This document shows positions 16,645-24,618 of a stretch of DNA of 64,000 nt, one piece after another (within the stretch, counting starts at the first letter, position 1; every line of letters starts with the position of its first letter). The notes beneath the pieces are model-generated. The model made no database searches, was not told the DNA's origin, and saw only the letters and a list, made by a program, of their open reading frames with translations. Both the position numbers and the translations under genes were made by a program. This DNA is from Sphingomonas sp. PP-CE-3G-477 (GTDB lineage: Bacteria > Pseudomonadota > Alphaproteobacteria > Sphingomonadales > Sphingomonadaceae): assembly GCF_003050745.1 (NCBI RefSeq), contig NZ_QAOF01000002.1, positions 62,001-126,000 on the forward strand, given 5' to 3'.

Positions 16645-19032
16645 TTAAAACTTCGCGCCCAGCTCGACGCCGTAGAAGCGTGGCTCGCCGGCGATGTAGG
16701 TCGGGATGCCGAAGCCGCCGCCGGTGTTGCCCGCATCGATCAGATAGCGCTTGTTGGTGACGTTCCGGGCGAACCCCCCGACGCTGTACCGACCTTGCGC
16801 GAACGCGACGCCAGCGCGCAGGTTGACCAGTGTGTAGCCTCCCTGACTGATCGCATCGTTGTTCGGCAGCTCGAAGAACACCTTCGAACGGTAGGTGACG
16901 CTGGGTGTCGCGTAGAGGCTGGTGCTGCCGACGGGAACGCGAAGCATCGCGCCCGCCGAGGCCGATGTCGACGGCTGCAGGCGGAACTTGTTGCCCGCGA
17001 ACGAGCCGATCGGCTTGTCCGCGATGCCACCGTCGATATACGCGAATGCACCGAATACAGAGAGATAGTCGGCGAGCTTGAGATTTCCTTCGAGCTCCAC
17101 GCCGATGTTCTTCGCGGACCCGGCGCTCTGTGTCAGCGCGGAGCCGTTCGGTTGCGTCACGGAGACCTGGAACCCGTCATAGACTTGATAGAAGACGGAG
17201 GCGGCGCCGGTGAACGGACCGACCCGCCCCTTTATGCCGCCCTCGTAGTTCCAGACGTTCTCCTCGGGCACGTTCTGGAGATTGGGGCCAACGCCGAACG
17301 GTGTGGACTGTGCCGTCAGTTGGACGACCGGCGAGCGGCGGCCTTTGCTGATTGTGCCGTAAAGATTGACGTCGTCGTTGAGCTTCAGCAGCGCGTTGAA
17401 GCGCGGCAGGATCGCGGTGAAGCTCTTCTCCGCGACGAACTTGTTGCCGTTGGTGTTGGCCGTTCCGAGCAGGCTCGACCGGATACCGAGCGCCGCCAGG
17501 ATCACCGAGTTCGGCTGAACCGACGAATAGCCCGACTGGCGATCCTCGATCAGGATGCGCGCGCCCGCGGTCAGTTCGAGCGCGGGTACCGGAATGTACG
17601 TTGCGTCGGCGAACACCGAGTAGGTGTTGTTTCTGCCATAGTTCGTGAACTCCGCCGCGTAAGGTATTGCCGTCGCACGGCCACCGGTAAGCGCTGCGGT
17701 TGCGCGCGTCGCGGGAACCGTGCCGTTCGGTGCGACGCATCCGGTCCCGGTCGGGATGCCGGCGCCGTTCAGTGCCGCGCGGATCGGGGCGTAAGCGGCG
17801 GCAACCGAGCAGGAGAGGTACGTGCCTTCCTCGGTCGCGAACGGGACGCGCTGGAAGCCGTTCTCGAAGAACGCGTTCCAGCCTACCGAGGCGCGGTACT
17901 TGGGTCCCTCGAAGGCGAAACGGCTCTCATGGCTCCACTGGTCGCCCTTCGCGTCTTCGGCGAACTCCAGATACGCGGCGGGGCCACCATCGGCGTCGAA
18001 CACTTCCAGCGCGTCGAACCGGCGATAGCCGTTGACGGTGGTGAAGGTGATCCCCGGTGACAGGTCCGCGGTGATCGTCAAATTGGCGTCATAGACGTTG
18101 CGGTCGAGACCGAGCTTGCGCGCGCCGAGAACCGCGGCGCTGTACGGGGAGCCGGAGAGTTCCGCATAGCCATAGTCGCCGGTCTGGCCGCCCGTCGGCG
18201 CATGCGCGCGGCTCTTGAATGCGGTGCCGGGGTTCCGCTGTCCGTCATAGGTGAGGACGAGGTCGGCGGTGATGCTGTCGCTCGGGCGATAGCGGAGCGA
18301 GCCGCGGATGCCGCGCTGGTCCTGGCCGTTCAGGTCGTCCTGGTCGACGCCGCCCTGGTTCTGGTTGGGGACGTTCGCATCGCCGGCGATGTTCCGGACA
18401 TAGCCGTCACGGTATTTATAGGCGAACGCGATGCGTCCGGCGAGCACGTCGTTGCCGGCGTTGAGGAAGCCCGACACCTGCGTACGGTTGAAATTGCCAT
18501 AGGTCCCGTTGATCGCCCCCGACACGCCCGGTTCGGGTTTGGCCGAAACCAGGCTGATCGCGCCGACTGCGGCGGCGGTGCCGAACAAGGTGGCCTGTGG
18601 ACCCTTCACGACTTCGATCCGCTCGAGATCGTACAGATCCTGATACGCGCCACGTGACCGGCTGATGTCGATGCCGTTGTAATAGAGCGTGACGCGGGCG
18701 CCCTGCTGCGACGAGCCGTTGTCCGAGGTGATGCCACGGATCACGAAGCCGGGGTTGTTGGCGCTCTGTTCCTGGATCTGCAGGCCCGGAATGTAGGCGG
18801 CGACTTCGGAAAGCGAATTGACGCCGATCGAGGCCATCTTGGCGCCGGTTACCGCGGTGACGGTGACGGGAACGTCGGCGATCCGCTGCTCGCGCTTTTG
18901 CGCGGTGACCAGGATTTCGTCGTTATCGGTGCCCGCCTGGAGTTCGGTCTGGGTATCTGCCTGCGCGAGTGCCGCGGTCGAGCAGGTCGTGGCGAGCGTC
19001 GCAAGCGCGAGCCGCGTGAAGATACGTGTCAT
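16645..19032 (-). CDS. TonB-dependent receptor next to phosphatase genes
   Basis: A 795-residue outer-membrane receptor with a signal peptide (about 1-23), a TonB-box-like DEILVTAQKREQ and a plug (about 40-160; VPVTVTAVTG, RIEVVKGPQATLFGT). A 22-strand barrel ends in a C-terminal phenylalanine (GVELGAKF). Such receptors import substrates with energy from TonB. The position between phoX and a divergent phoD, behind a Pho-box-like site, suggests uptake of phosphorus-containing organics or their metal cofactors. That substrate is inferred, not seen. Confidence 0.92.
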   Translation of the reverse strand: MTRIFTRLALATLATTCSTAALAQADTQTELQAGTDNDEILVTAQKREQRIADVPVTVTAVTGAKMASIGVNSLSEVAAYIPGLQIQEQSANNPGFVIRGITSDNGSSQQGARVTLYYNGIDISRSRGAYQDLYDLERIEVVKGPQATLFGTAAAVGAISLVSAKPEPGVSGAINGTYGNFNRTQVSGFLNAGNDVLAGRIAFAYKYRDGYVRNIAGDANVPNQNQGGVDQDDLNGQDQRGIRGSLRYRPSDSITADLVLTYDGQRNPGTAFKSRAHAPTGGQTGDYGYAELSGSPYSAAVLGARKLGLDRNVYDANLTITADLSPGITFTTVNGYRRFDALEVFDADGGPAAYLEFAEDAKGDQWSHESRFAFEGPKYRASVGWNAFFENGFQRVPFATEEGTYLSCSVAAAYAPIRAALNGAGIPTGTGCVAPNGTVPATRATAALTGGRATAIPYAAEFTNYGRNNTYSVFADATYIPVPALELTAGARILIEDRQSGYSSVQPNSVILAALGIRSSLLGTANTNGNKFVAEKSFTAILPRFNALLKLNDDVNLYGTISKGRRSPVVQLTAQSTPFGVGPNLQNVPEENVWNYEGGIKGRVGPFTGAASVFYQVYDGFQVSVTQPNGSALTQSAGSAKNIGVELEGNLKLADYLSVFGAFAYIDGGIADKPIGSFAGNKFRLQPSTSASAGAMLRVPVGSTSLYATPSVTYRSKVFFELPNNDAISQGGYTLVNLRAGVAFAQGRYSVGGFARNVTNKRYLIDAGNTGGGFGIPTYIAGEPRFYGVELGAKF

Positions 19033-19095
19033 TAAGTCCCCCGTTTTCGTTGCCGTGGCATTACGGGGACGAGGTGACGTTTCGATGGCGTCTTC

Positions 19096-19113
19096 ATGAA
19101 AGCAAAATGACTA
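19096..19113 (-). promoter_or_regulatory. Candidate Pho box for the TonB receptor/phoX operon
   Basis: On the reverse strand the 18-mer TAGTCATTTTGCTTTCAT gives two 7-mers spaced 11 bases apart. TAGTCAT matches CTGTCAT at 5 of 7 positions and CTTTCAT at 6 of 7. It ends 64 bases upstream of the receptor start, the usual place for a PhoB site replacing the -35 element. PhoB binding is inferred from the match and the phosphatase context. Confidence 0.45.
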
Positions 19114-19115
19114 TT

Positions 19116-19133
19116 CCGTAACGACGCTGTCAC
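19116..19133 (+). promoter_or_regulatory. Candidate Pho box for phoD
   Basis: On the forward strand CCGTAAC and CTGTCAC lie 11 bases apart (4 and 6 of 7 matches to CTGTCAT), about 70 bases upstream of the phoD start. It is immediately next to the reverse-strand site, giving a back-to-back arrangement for the divergent genes. The first half-site is weak. Confidence 0.35.
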
Positions 19134-19203
19134 ATCGTTGCCGCCGGGGTGTCTTCGATCGTGGCTAGCAGGCGGGCAACACCCGTTACGAAAGCCTGAG
19201 CCG

Positions 19204-20883
19204 ATGACGATCAACCGCCGCGATGCCCTGAAGAACGTCCTCAAACTTGCCGGGTCCGGCGCAACGCTCGCGCTCCCCGCAGCAGCGTCACACGCGGCAG
19301 GTACGGCGAAAGCTCGCTTCGATCACGGGGTAGCGAGCGGCGATCCTTCGGTCGACGGCGCCATCCTGTGGACGCGGGCGACGCCGGTCGATGCGGTGCA
19401 GGCCGGCGACATCGCGCTGACCTGGCACGTCGCGGAGACCGAAGGCGGCAAGCCGATCCGCTCGGGCACCGTCAAGGCCCGTGCGGCGCGCGACTTTACC
19501 GCGAAGGTGGAGGCGACCGGGCTCCAGCCGGGCCACGAATATCGCTATTGGTTCGATGCCGCGGACGGCACGCGCTCGCCGGTCGGCCGGCTCCGGACGC
19601 TGCCCAAGGGCAAGGTCGCCGATGTCGTCATGGCCGTCGTCTCGTGCCAGCTCTACGCGGGCGGGCTGTTCAATGCGTATGACGCGATCGCCAAGCTCGA
19701 CCGGCTCGACGCCGTCCTGCACCTCGGCGACTATATCTACGAATACGGCGCCGACGGGTATGGCGCGGACATCGCCAAGAAGATCGGCCGCCTGGTCGAG
19801 CCGCGCCACGAGATCGTCAGCCTCGCCGACTACCGCATGCGCCACGCGCAGGTGAAGCGCGACGTCGACATGCAGGCCGCGCACGCCCGCGCCGCGTTCA
19901 TCTGCGTGTGGGACGATCACGAGGTCGCTAACGACGACTGGATGCACGGTGCCGAGAACCACGATCCCAAGACCGAGGGCGACTGGGATGCGCGCAAGGC
20001 CGCCGCGATGCAGGCGTATTTCGAATGGATGCCGATCCGCGATCCCAAGCCCGGCCAGCCCTGGGCGGCGATCAACCGTAGTTTCGACTTCGGCGATCTC
20101 GCCACGCTGGTGATGGTCGAAACGCGGTTGCTCGCGCGCAGTCATCAGGTCGTGTCCAAGGGCGAGGCGATCACACCCGCCGAATACGCACCGATGCTGG
20201 CGGAGCGCGCGCGGTCCGACCGCGAACTGCTCGGGCCGGTACAGCTTGCCTGGGTCGAGAAGACGATGGCGGCATCGGTGACGGCGGGAAAGCCGTGGCA
20301 GGTGCTGGGCAACCAGATCGTGATGGCGAAGGTCGCGGGGCCCGACATGGAGCGGCAACTCGGACCGGTGAAATTCGGCGAGACGATGGCGAAGCTGCCG
20401 GCGATGTGGCGCGAGCGACTGGCGGCAGGCATCGCTTCGTACCGTGCCGGCATGCCGTTCGGCCTCGACAGCTGGGACGGCTATCCGCCCGCCCGCGAGC
20501 GCCTGTACGCGGCGTTCCGGCGTGCGAAGTCGCGGCCGATCGTGCTGTCGGGCGACAGTCATGCCGCCTGGGCGAACGATCTGCACGACGACGCGGGCAA
20601 GCTGGTCGCAGTCGAATTCGGCTGCACCGCGATCACCAGTCCGTCCTACGGTTCGTTGTTGCCGGGTATCGGCACGTTGATCGCCGACGCCAACAAGGGC
20701 GAAGTGCGGTTCTGCGATCAGGACGCCAAGGGCTTCACGCTACTGACGCTGACGCCCGAGCACGCGACCGCCGACTTCCGGACCGTGTCGACAGTATTCG
20801 CCAAGCCGTTCACGGAAGGAACGGCGAAGCGGTTTCGTGCGCTGGCGGCGCGGCCCGAACTGCCGCTGGAAGAGATCGCCTGA
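19204..20883 (+). CDS. phoD: PhoD-family alkaline phosphatase
   Basis: A 559-residue phosphodiesterase/monoesterase exported by Tat. The ATG at 19204 starts MTINRRDALKNVLKLAG, a twin-arginine signal with cleavage after about residue 34. The N-terminal PhoD domain (FDHGVASGDPSVDGAILWTR) precedes a metallophosphatase core with HLGDYIYEYG, WDDHEVANDDW and VLSGDSHAAW, which supply metal ligands. It releases phosphate from diesters such as teichoic-acid- or phospholipid-type substrates. It is divergent from the TonB receptor/phoX pair, so three phosphorus-scavenging genes share one control region. Confidence 0.95.
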   Translation: MTINRRDALKNVLKLAGSGATLALPAAASHAAGTAKARFDHGVASGDPSVDGAILWTRATPVDAVQAGDIALTWHVAETEGGKPIRSGTVKARAARDFTAKVEATGLQPGHEYRYWFDAADGTRSPVGRLRTLPKGKVADVVMAVVSCQLYAGGLFNAYDAIAKLDRLDAVLHLGDYIYEYGADGYGADIAKKIGRLVEPRHEIVSLADYRMRHAQVKRDVDMQAAHARAAFICVWDDHEVANDDWMHGAENHDPKTEGDWDARKAAAMQAYFEWMPIRDPKPGQPWAAINRSFDFGDLATLVMVETRLLARSHQVVSKGEAITPAEYAPMLAERARSDRELLGPVQLAWVEKTMAASVTAGKPWQVLGNQIVMAKVAGPDMERQLGPVKFGETMAKLPAMWRERLAAGIASYRAGMPFGLDSWDGYPPARERLYAAFRRAKSRPIVLSGDSHAAWANDLHDDAGKLVAVEFGCTAITSPSYGSLLPGIGTLIADANKGEVRFCDQDAKGFTLLTLTPEHATADFRTVSTVFAKPFTEGTAKRFRALAARPELPLEEIA

Positions 20884-20886
20884 AAC

Positions 20887-21008
20887 GATCTTCTCCCGCC
20901 AAGTGGAAGTGTCGCCGAAGGTGACGGGGGAGAAACACGGAACATCGGTTATCGCTTGCCGCCCCCTCCGTCAGGCAAACGCCTGCCACCTCCCCCTGGC
21001 GGGGGAGG
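20887..21008. repeat. GC-rich inverted repeats after phoD
   Basis: The phoD-desaturase gap holds CTTCTCCC with GGGGGAGAA arms near 20890-20935 and a perfect 8-bp hairpin CCTCCCCC/GGGGGAGG at 20989-21008 with a TGGC loop. The latter is a plausible phoD terminator without a T-run. The remaining bases to 21131 hold the promoter of the next operon and no coding frame. Confidence 0.45.
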
Positions 21009-21131
21009 ATTGGATCGCCATCGATGCCTTGGGCTAGCGCCTGACAATCAAAGTTTTTCCGCCGCAAAGTTCAATCGACTGTCAATTCCCATTCGCTCGG
21101 GGGATATTCATTCCAGCTGACGGAGATGGGA

Positions 21132-22025
21132 ATGCAGCGAGAGGCTTCGAGTTCGACGGTAGGATGGCCGACCGTCCTTCTGGCAGGTATCGTGTACGGC
21201 GGATGGATGGTCGCGACGGCGTGGCATGCGGTCATTCCGACGCCGTTGCTGGTGCTGATCGGCGGGTGGCTGCTCGCCTGGCAGGGATCGCTGCAGCACG
21301 AAGTCATTCACGGGCATCCGACGCGGATCCGGTGGATCAACGATGCGATCGGGTTTGCGCCGCTGTCGTTGTGGCTGCCGTACCGCCTATACCGCCGCAG
21401 CCATGTCGCGCATCACCGCGCGGAGGTCATCACCGATCCTCGGCATGACCCCGAGTCCCGCTACCGCGTGCAGGCGCGTGGTTTCGCCGCAGTCCTCGGC
21501 CAGCTTCAATCGACGCTTCTCGGTCAGATGGTCTTCGGACCTGCGATCTCGGTCGGCCGCTTCTTCCTGCAAGAGGCCCGACGACTGGCGCGCGAACCGG
21601 CGCGCGTCGCGCGCGACTGGGCGCCACACCTCATCGCGGTCGCGCTGGTGCTCTGGTGGCTCGATCATGTCGGTCTTGGCGTCGGCCGTTACGTGCTCTG
21701 CTTCGTCTATCCTGGCATGGCGCTGACCATGGTGCGCTCCTATGCCGAGCACCGCGCCGATCTTGCGAGCCCCGGTCGCGCCGCCAGCGTCGAGCATGGC
21801 GGGCTGCTCGGGCTGCTGTATCTCAACAACAATTTGCACGCCGCGCATCACGAGCGGCCGTCGCTCGCCTGGTATGACCTGCCAGCGTACCACCGACATA
21901 ACAGAGCGCGGTTCGCGGAGGCGGGGGCGCCGATCTATCAGGGGTATGGCGAGATCGTGCGGCGCTTCGCCTTCAGCGCGCATGACGACATGGTCCACCC
22001 CCTCCACCGCGAGCCCGTGTCTTGA
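21132..22025 (+). CDS. Membrane fatty-acid-desaturase-family di-iron protein
   Basis: A 297-residue integral membrane protein. Its histidine boxes are HEVIHGHP, HVAHHRAE and NNLHAAHHE, the di-iron signature of membrane desaturases and hydroxylases; hydrophobic helices lie near residues 10-50 and 165-200. I chose the ATG at 21132 because GGAG is 6 bases before it; the ATG at 21126 abuts the GGAG. It is shorter than lipid-membrane acyl-CoA desaturases, so it could act on a small molecule. The stop overlaps the next start (TGATG), placing it first in a four-gene coupled run. Substrate unknown. Confidence 0.87.
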   Translation: MQREASSSTVGWPTVLLAGIVYGGWMVATAWHAVIPTPLLVLIGGWLLAWQGSLQHEVIHGHPTRIRWINDAIGFAPLSLWLPYRLYRRSHVAHHRAEVITDPRHDPESRYRVQARGFAAVLGQLQSTLLGQMVFGPAISVGRFFLQEARRLAREPARVARDWAPHLIAVALVLWWLDHVGLGVGRYVLCFVYPGMALTMVRSYAEHRADLASPGRAASVEHGGLLGLLYLNNNLHAAHHERPSLAWYDLPAYHRHNRARFAEAGAPIYQGYGEIVRRFAFSAHDDMVHPLHREPVS

Positions 22026-22819
22026 TGAGCCGGATCGCCTCGCTTGGGATGTACGATCACCCCGCGCAGTATGATGCCAACGACCGGCTGTGGTTGGCGA
22101 TTGCCGCCGTCCTGCGCGAACGCGGTGTCGCGCAGGTGCCCGATCGGCTCGATCGACCACGCGACGTCCATGCTATCTGGCGCGATCCGGCTCTGCTGTT
22201 CGGCCAGGCCTGTGGCTATCCGTTGATCGCCGATCCGACGCTGGATCTGCAAGTGATCGCGTTCCCGATCTACGCCGGGCGAGAAAGCGGCAGTGTGATC
22301 GTGGCGAGGGCGGACGATTCCCGCGGGTCGGTCGAGGCGTTTCGCGGTAGCCGCGCGGCCATCAACGATCGCCAGTCGAACACCGGCATGAACCTGTTCC
22401 GCGCGACGGTAGCGCCGTTTGCGGGGCAGGGGGCGTTTTTTGCCGAGGTGGTGGAAACCGGCGCGCATCGAGCCAGCATCGTCGCGGTCGGGACGGGCAA
22501 GGCGGATCTCGCGGCGATCGACCGCGTGACCTATGCGACCATCGCACGGTTCGAGCCGGCGTTGGTCGCGGACCTGAAGATCGTCGCGTCGAGCCCTGCA
22601 TCGCCGAGCCTGCCGTTCGTGACCGCGGCCGGGACCGACGCCGAGACGGTGGCGGCATTGCGAAGTGCGCTCGATCATGTCGCCGCCGATCCCGCGCTCG
22701 CGGCGGTACGCGAGACGCTGTTCCTCGCCGGGATCATACCCGCCGAGCCAGACGCGCTGACGCCGATATCGACGCTGGAAGCCGAGGCCGTCCGGGCCGG
22801 CTATCCCACGCTCCGCTGA
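22025..22819 (+). CDS. PhnD-like periplasmic-binding-fold protein lacking a signal peptide
   Basis: A 264-residue protein of the phosphate/phosphite/phosphonate-binding (PhnD, type 2 periplasmic binding) fold. Supporting segments are RIASLGMYDHPAQYDA at the N-terminus, VIAFPIYAGRESGSVIVAR, and FRGSRAAINDRQSNTGMNLFR in the middle. It begins directly with the fold and has no hydrophobic signal, and no ABC permease or ATPase gene is nearby. It may therefore be a cytoplasmic sensor or an enzyme built on this fold, as known for some thiamin and menaquinone enzymes. The ATG overlaps the desaturase stop; the next gene starts 1 base after its stop. Confidence 0.75.
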   Translation: MSRIASLGMYDHPAQYDANDRLWLAIAAVLRERGVAQVPDRLDRPRDVHAIWRDPALLFGQACGYPLIADPTLDLQVIAFPIYAGRESGSVIVARADDSRGSVEAFRGSRAAINDRQSNTGMNLFRATVAPFAGQGAFFAEVVETGAHRASIVAVGTGKADLAAIDRVTYATIARFEPALVADLKIVASSPASPSLPFVTAAGTDAETVAALRSALDHVAADPALAAVRETLFLAGIIPAEPDALTPISTLEAEAVRAGYPTLR

Positions 22820-22820
22820 C

Positions 22821-23783
22821 ATGAAGGACAACGCCGTGTCATCAGCATCCGACCCGATCGACCTCGCCGCGACGATCGACGAACTCCGCAGCGCGCGTCG
22901 CGCCTGGCGGCAGGAGCAGGACGGCCGACATAGCGTCGCGCGGTTTCCGTCGCTGGACGAGACCGGTCGCGCGCTCGACGATCTCGTCGCGGCGCTGTTT
23001 CCCGGGCGGCTCGGCATGTTCACAGGTCCGGTCGAGCGCGAGGATGCGTTCGTCGAGACGCGGCTCCGACAGGCGCTGGAACGGCTGCAACGGCAGGTCG
23101 AACGCGAATTCGCCTATTGGCAGGAAGAGGCGGTGCTGTCGTTCGACGTCAGCCATGCGAGCATGATCATCGGCCTGTTCTGCGCCGAACTGGGGCCGAT
23201 CCGCGAACTGGTGGACGACGACGTCCGCGCGGCATTCCTCGGCGATCCGGCGGCCCGCAGCGCGGACGAGATCCTGATCTGCTACCCCGGCATCGTCGCG
23301 ATCCTGTATCACCGGATCGCGCACGCGCTCTACGGTCTCGGCGCGCCGATCGTCGCACGGATCATCTCCGAACTCGCCAACAACCGCACCGGCATCGACA
23401 TCCACCCGGGCGCGACGATCGGCCGCAGCTTCTTCATCGATCACGGCACGGGAGTCGTGATCGGCGAGACCGCGATCATCGGCGACCGGGTGCAGATCTA
23501 CCAGCACGTCACGCTCGGCGCGCGCAGTCCGCTCGGCGTGACCGACGTGTCGGCGCGCGAACGGCTGGCGCGGCATCCGATCGTCGAGGACGACGTGGTG
23601 ATCTATGCCGGCGCGACGATCCTTGGTCGCGTGACGATCGGGCAGGGCGCGACGATCGGCGGCAATGTCTGGCTGCTCGAGGACGTTCCCGCCGGCAGCG
23701 TCGTCGCACAGCCGACCGCGGTGATCCTGGCGGGCGATGCCGCGGATCAGCTGCACGAGACGCTCAGGGGGCGGGGGGCATGA
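22821..23783 (+). CDS. Serine O-acetyltransferase (long EpsC/CysE type)
   Basis: A 320-residue acetyltransferase making O-acetylserine, the precursor of cysteine and of several beta-substituted alanines. The N-terminal helical domain (about 10-180) precedes a left-handed beta-helix with ELANNRTGIDIHPGATIG, FFIDHGTGVVIGETAIIGD and VQIYQHVTLGA, the catalytic His/Asp region. Being embedded in a coupled operon with a gamma-glutamyl hydrolase rather than with cysteine synthase suggests a specialised use of O-acetylserine. Its stop overlaps the next start (ATGA). Confidence 0.9.
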   Translation: MKDNAVSSASDPIDLAATIDELRSARRAWRQEQDGRHSVARFPSLDETGRALDDLVAALFPGRLGMFTGPVEREDAFVETRLRQALERLQRQVEREFAYWQEEAVLSFDVSHASMIIGLFCAELGPIRELVDDDVRAAFLGDPAARSADEILICYPGIVAILYHRIAHALYGLGAPIVARIISELANNRTGIDIHPGATIGRSFFIDHGTGVVIGETAIIGDRVQIYQHVTLGARSPLGVTDVSARERLARHPIVEDDVVIYAGATILGRVTIGQGATIGGNVWLLEDVPAGSVVAQPTAVILAGDAADQLHETLRGRGA

Positions 23784-24550
23784 GGCGGTTCGCCTGCTGC
23801 CGCGACGAGGACGGCCCGGTCAAGCCGGTGATCGGCGTGCTGTGCTGCAACGAGATCGCCGATCGACCCATCCAGGCAGTCGCGACGCGCTTCGTCGAGC
23901 CGCTGGTCCGCTATGCCGGCGCCACCGTGCTGCTGGTGCCGGCGGTGGCGGACGCGATGGACACGCGCGCGTTGGCGGGGCGGCTCGACGGGCTGTTGCT
24001 GACCGGGTCGCGCTCGAACGTCGCGGGCGCGCGGTACGGCAAGACGGATGCCGCGGACGATGCGCTCGACCTCGACCGCGACATGGTCGCTCTCGAACTC
24101 GCCGGTCGGATGATCGAGGCGGGGCGACCGGTGTTCGGCATCTGTCGCGGCCTGCAGGAGCTGAACGTGCTGTTCGGGGGCACGCTGACCGAAACGCTGG
24201 AGGAGGGGCACCATCGCTGGACCGACGACGAGACGGCGTATGAATCGCTGTTCGATCATGTCCATGACGTCGCGTTGCAATCGGGTGGCCTGCTGGCGAC
24301 GGCCACGGCTCGGGAGAGCATCTCGGTCACCTCGGTGCACCGGCAGGGGATCGATCGTCTCGGCGCCGGCCTTCAGGTCGAGGCGCATGCCGTCAGCGAC
24401 GGTCTGGTCGAGGCGTTCTCGGCCCGGCCATGCGGCGGCGACGTGCTCGCGGTACAGTGGCATCCCGAATGGGACGTTGCGGCCAGCGCATCCAGCCGCG
24501 CATTCTTTTCACTTATCGGCCAGTCGCTCGGAACCTATCGGGACCATTGA
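23780..24550 (+). CDS. Gamma-glutamyl hydrolase-like class I glutamine amidotransferase (PuuD family)
   Basis: A 256-residue protein with the class I glutamine-amidotransferase triad: Cys122 in FGICRGLQELN, and His228 and Glu230 in VQWHPEW. The layout is that of gamma-glutamyl-GABA hydrolase (PuuD, peptidase C26), which removes gamma-glutamyl groups. The PuuD glycine-rich LLLTGSRSNVAGARYG segment is present. It starts at an ATG overlapping the acetyltransferase stop. No polyamine genes are nearby, so its substrate is probably a gamma-glutamylated intermediate or imported compound. That is inference. Confidence 0.87.
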   Translation: MRRFACCRDEDGPVKPVIGVLCCNEIADRPIQAVATRFVEPLVRYAGATVLLVPAVADAMDTRALAGRLDGLLLTGSRSNVAGARYGKTDAADDALDLDRDMVALELAGRMIEAGRPVFGICRGLQELNVLFGGTLTETLEEGHHRWTDDETAYESLFDHVHDVALQSGGLLATATARESISVTSVHRQGIDRLGAGLQVEAHAVSDGLVEAFSARPCGGDVLAVQWHPEWDVAASASSRAFFSLIGQSLGTYRDH

Positions 24551-24618
24551 ACGCGTCTGATCGTTTCACGCCTACCGCAAAGATCGTCACAGAACGATCC
24601 ACCTACAGGGACACTAGA

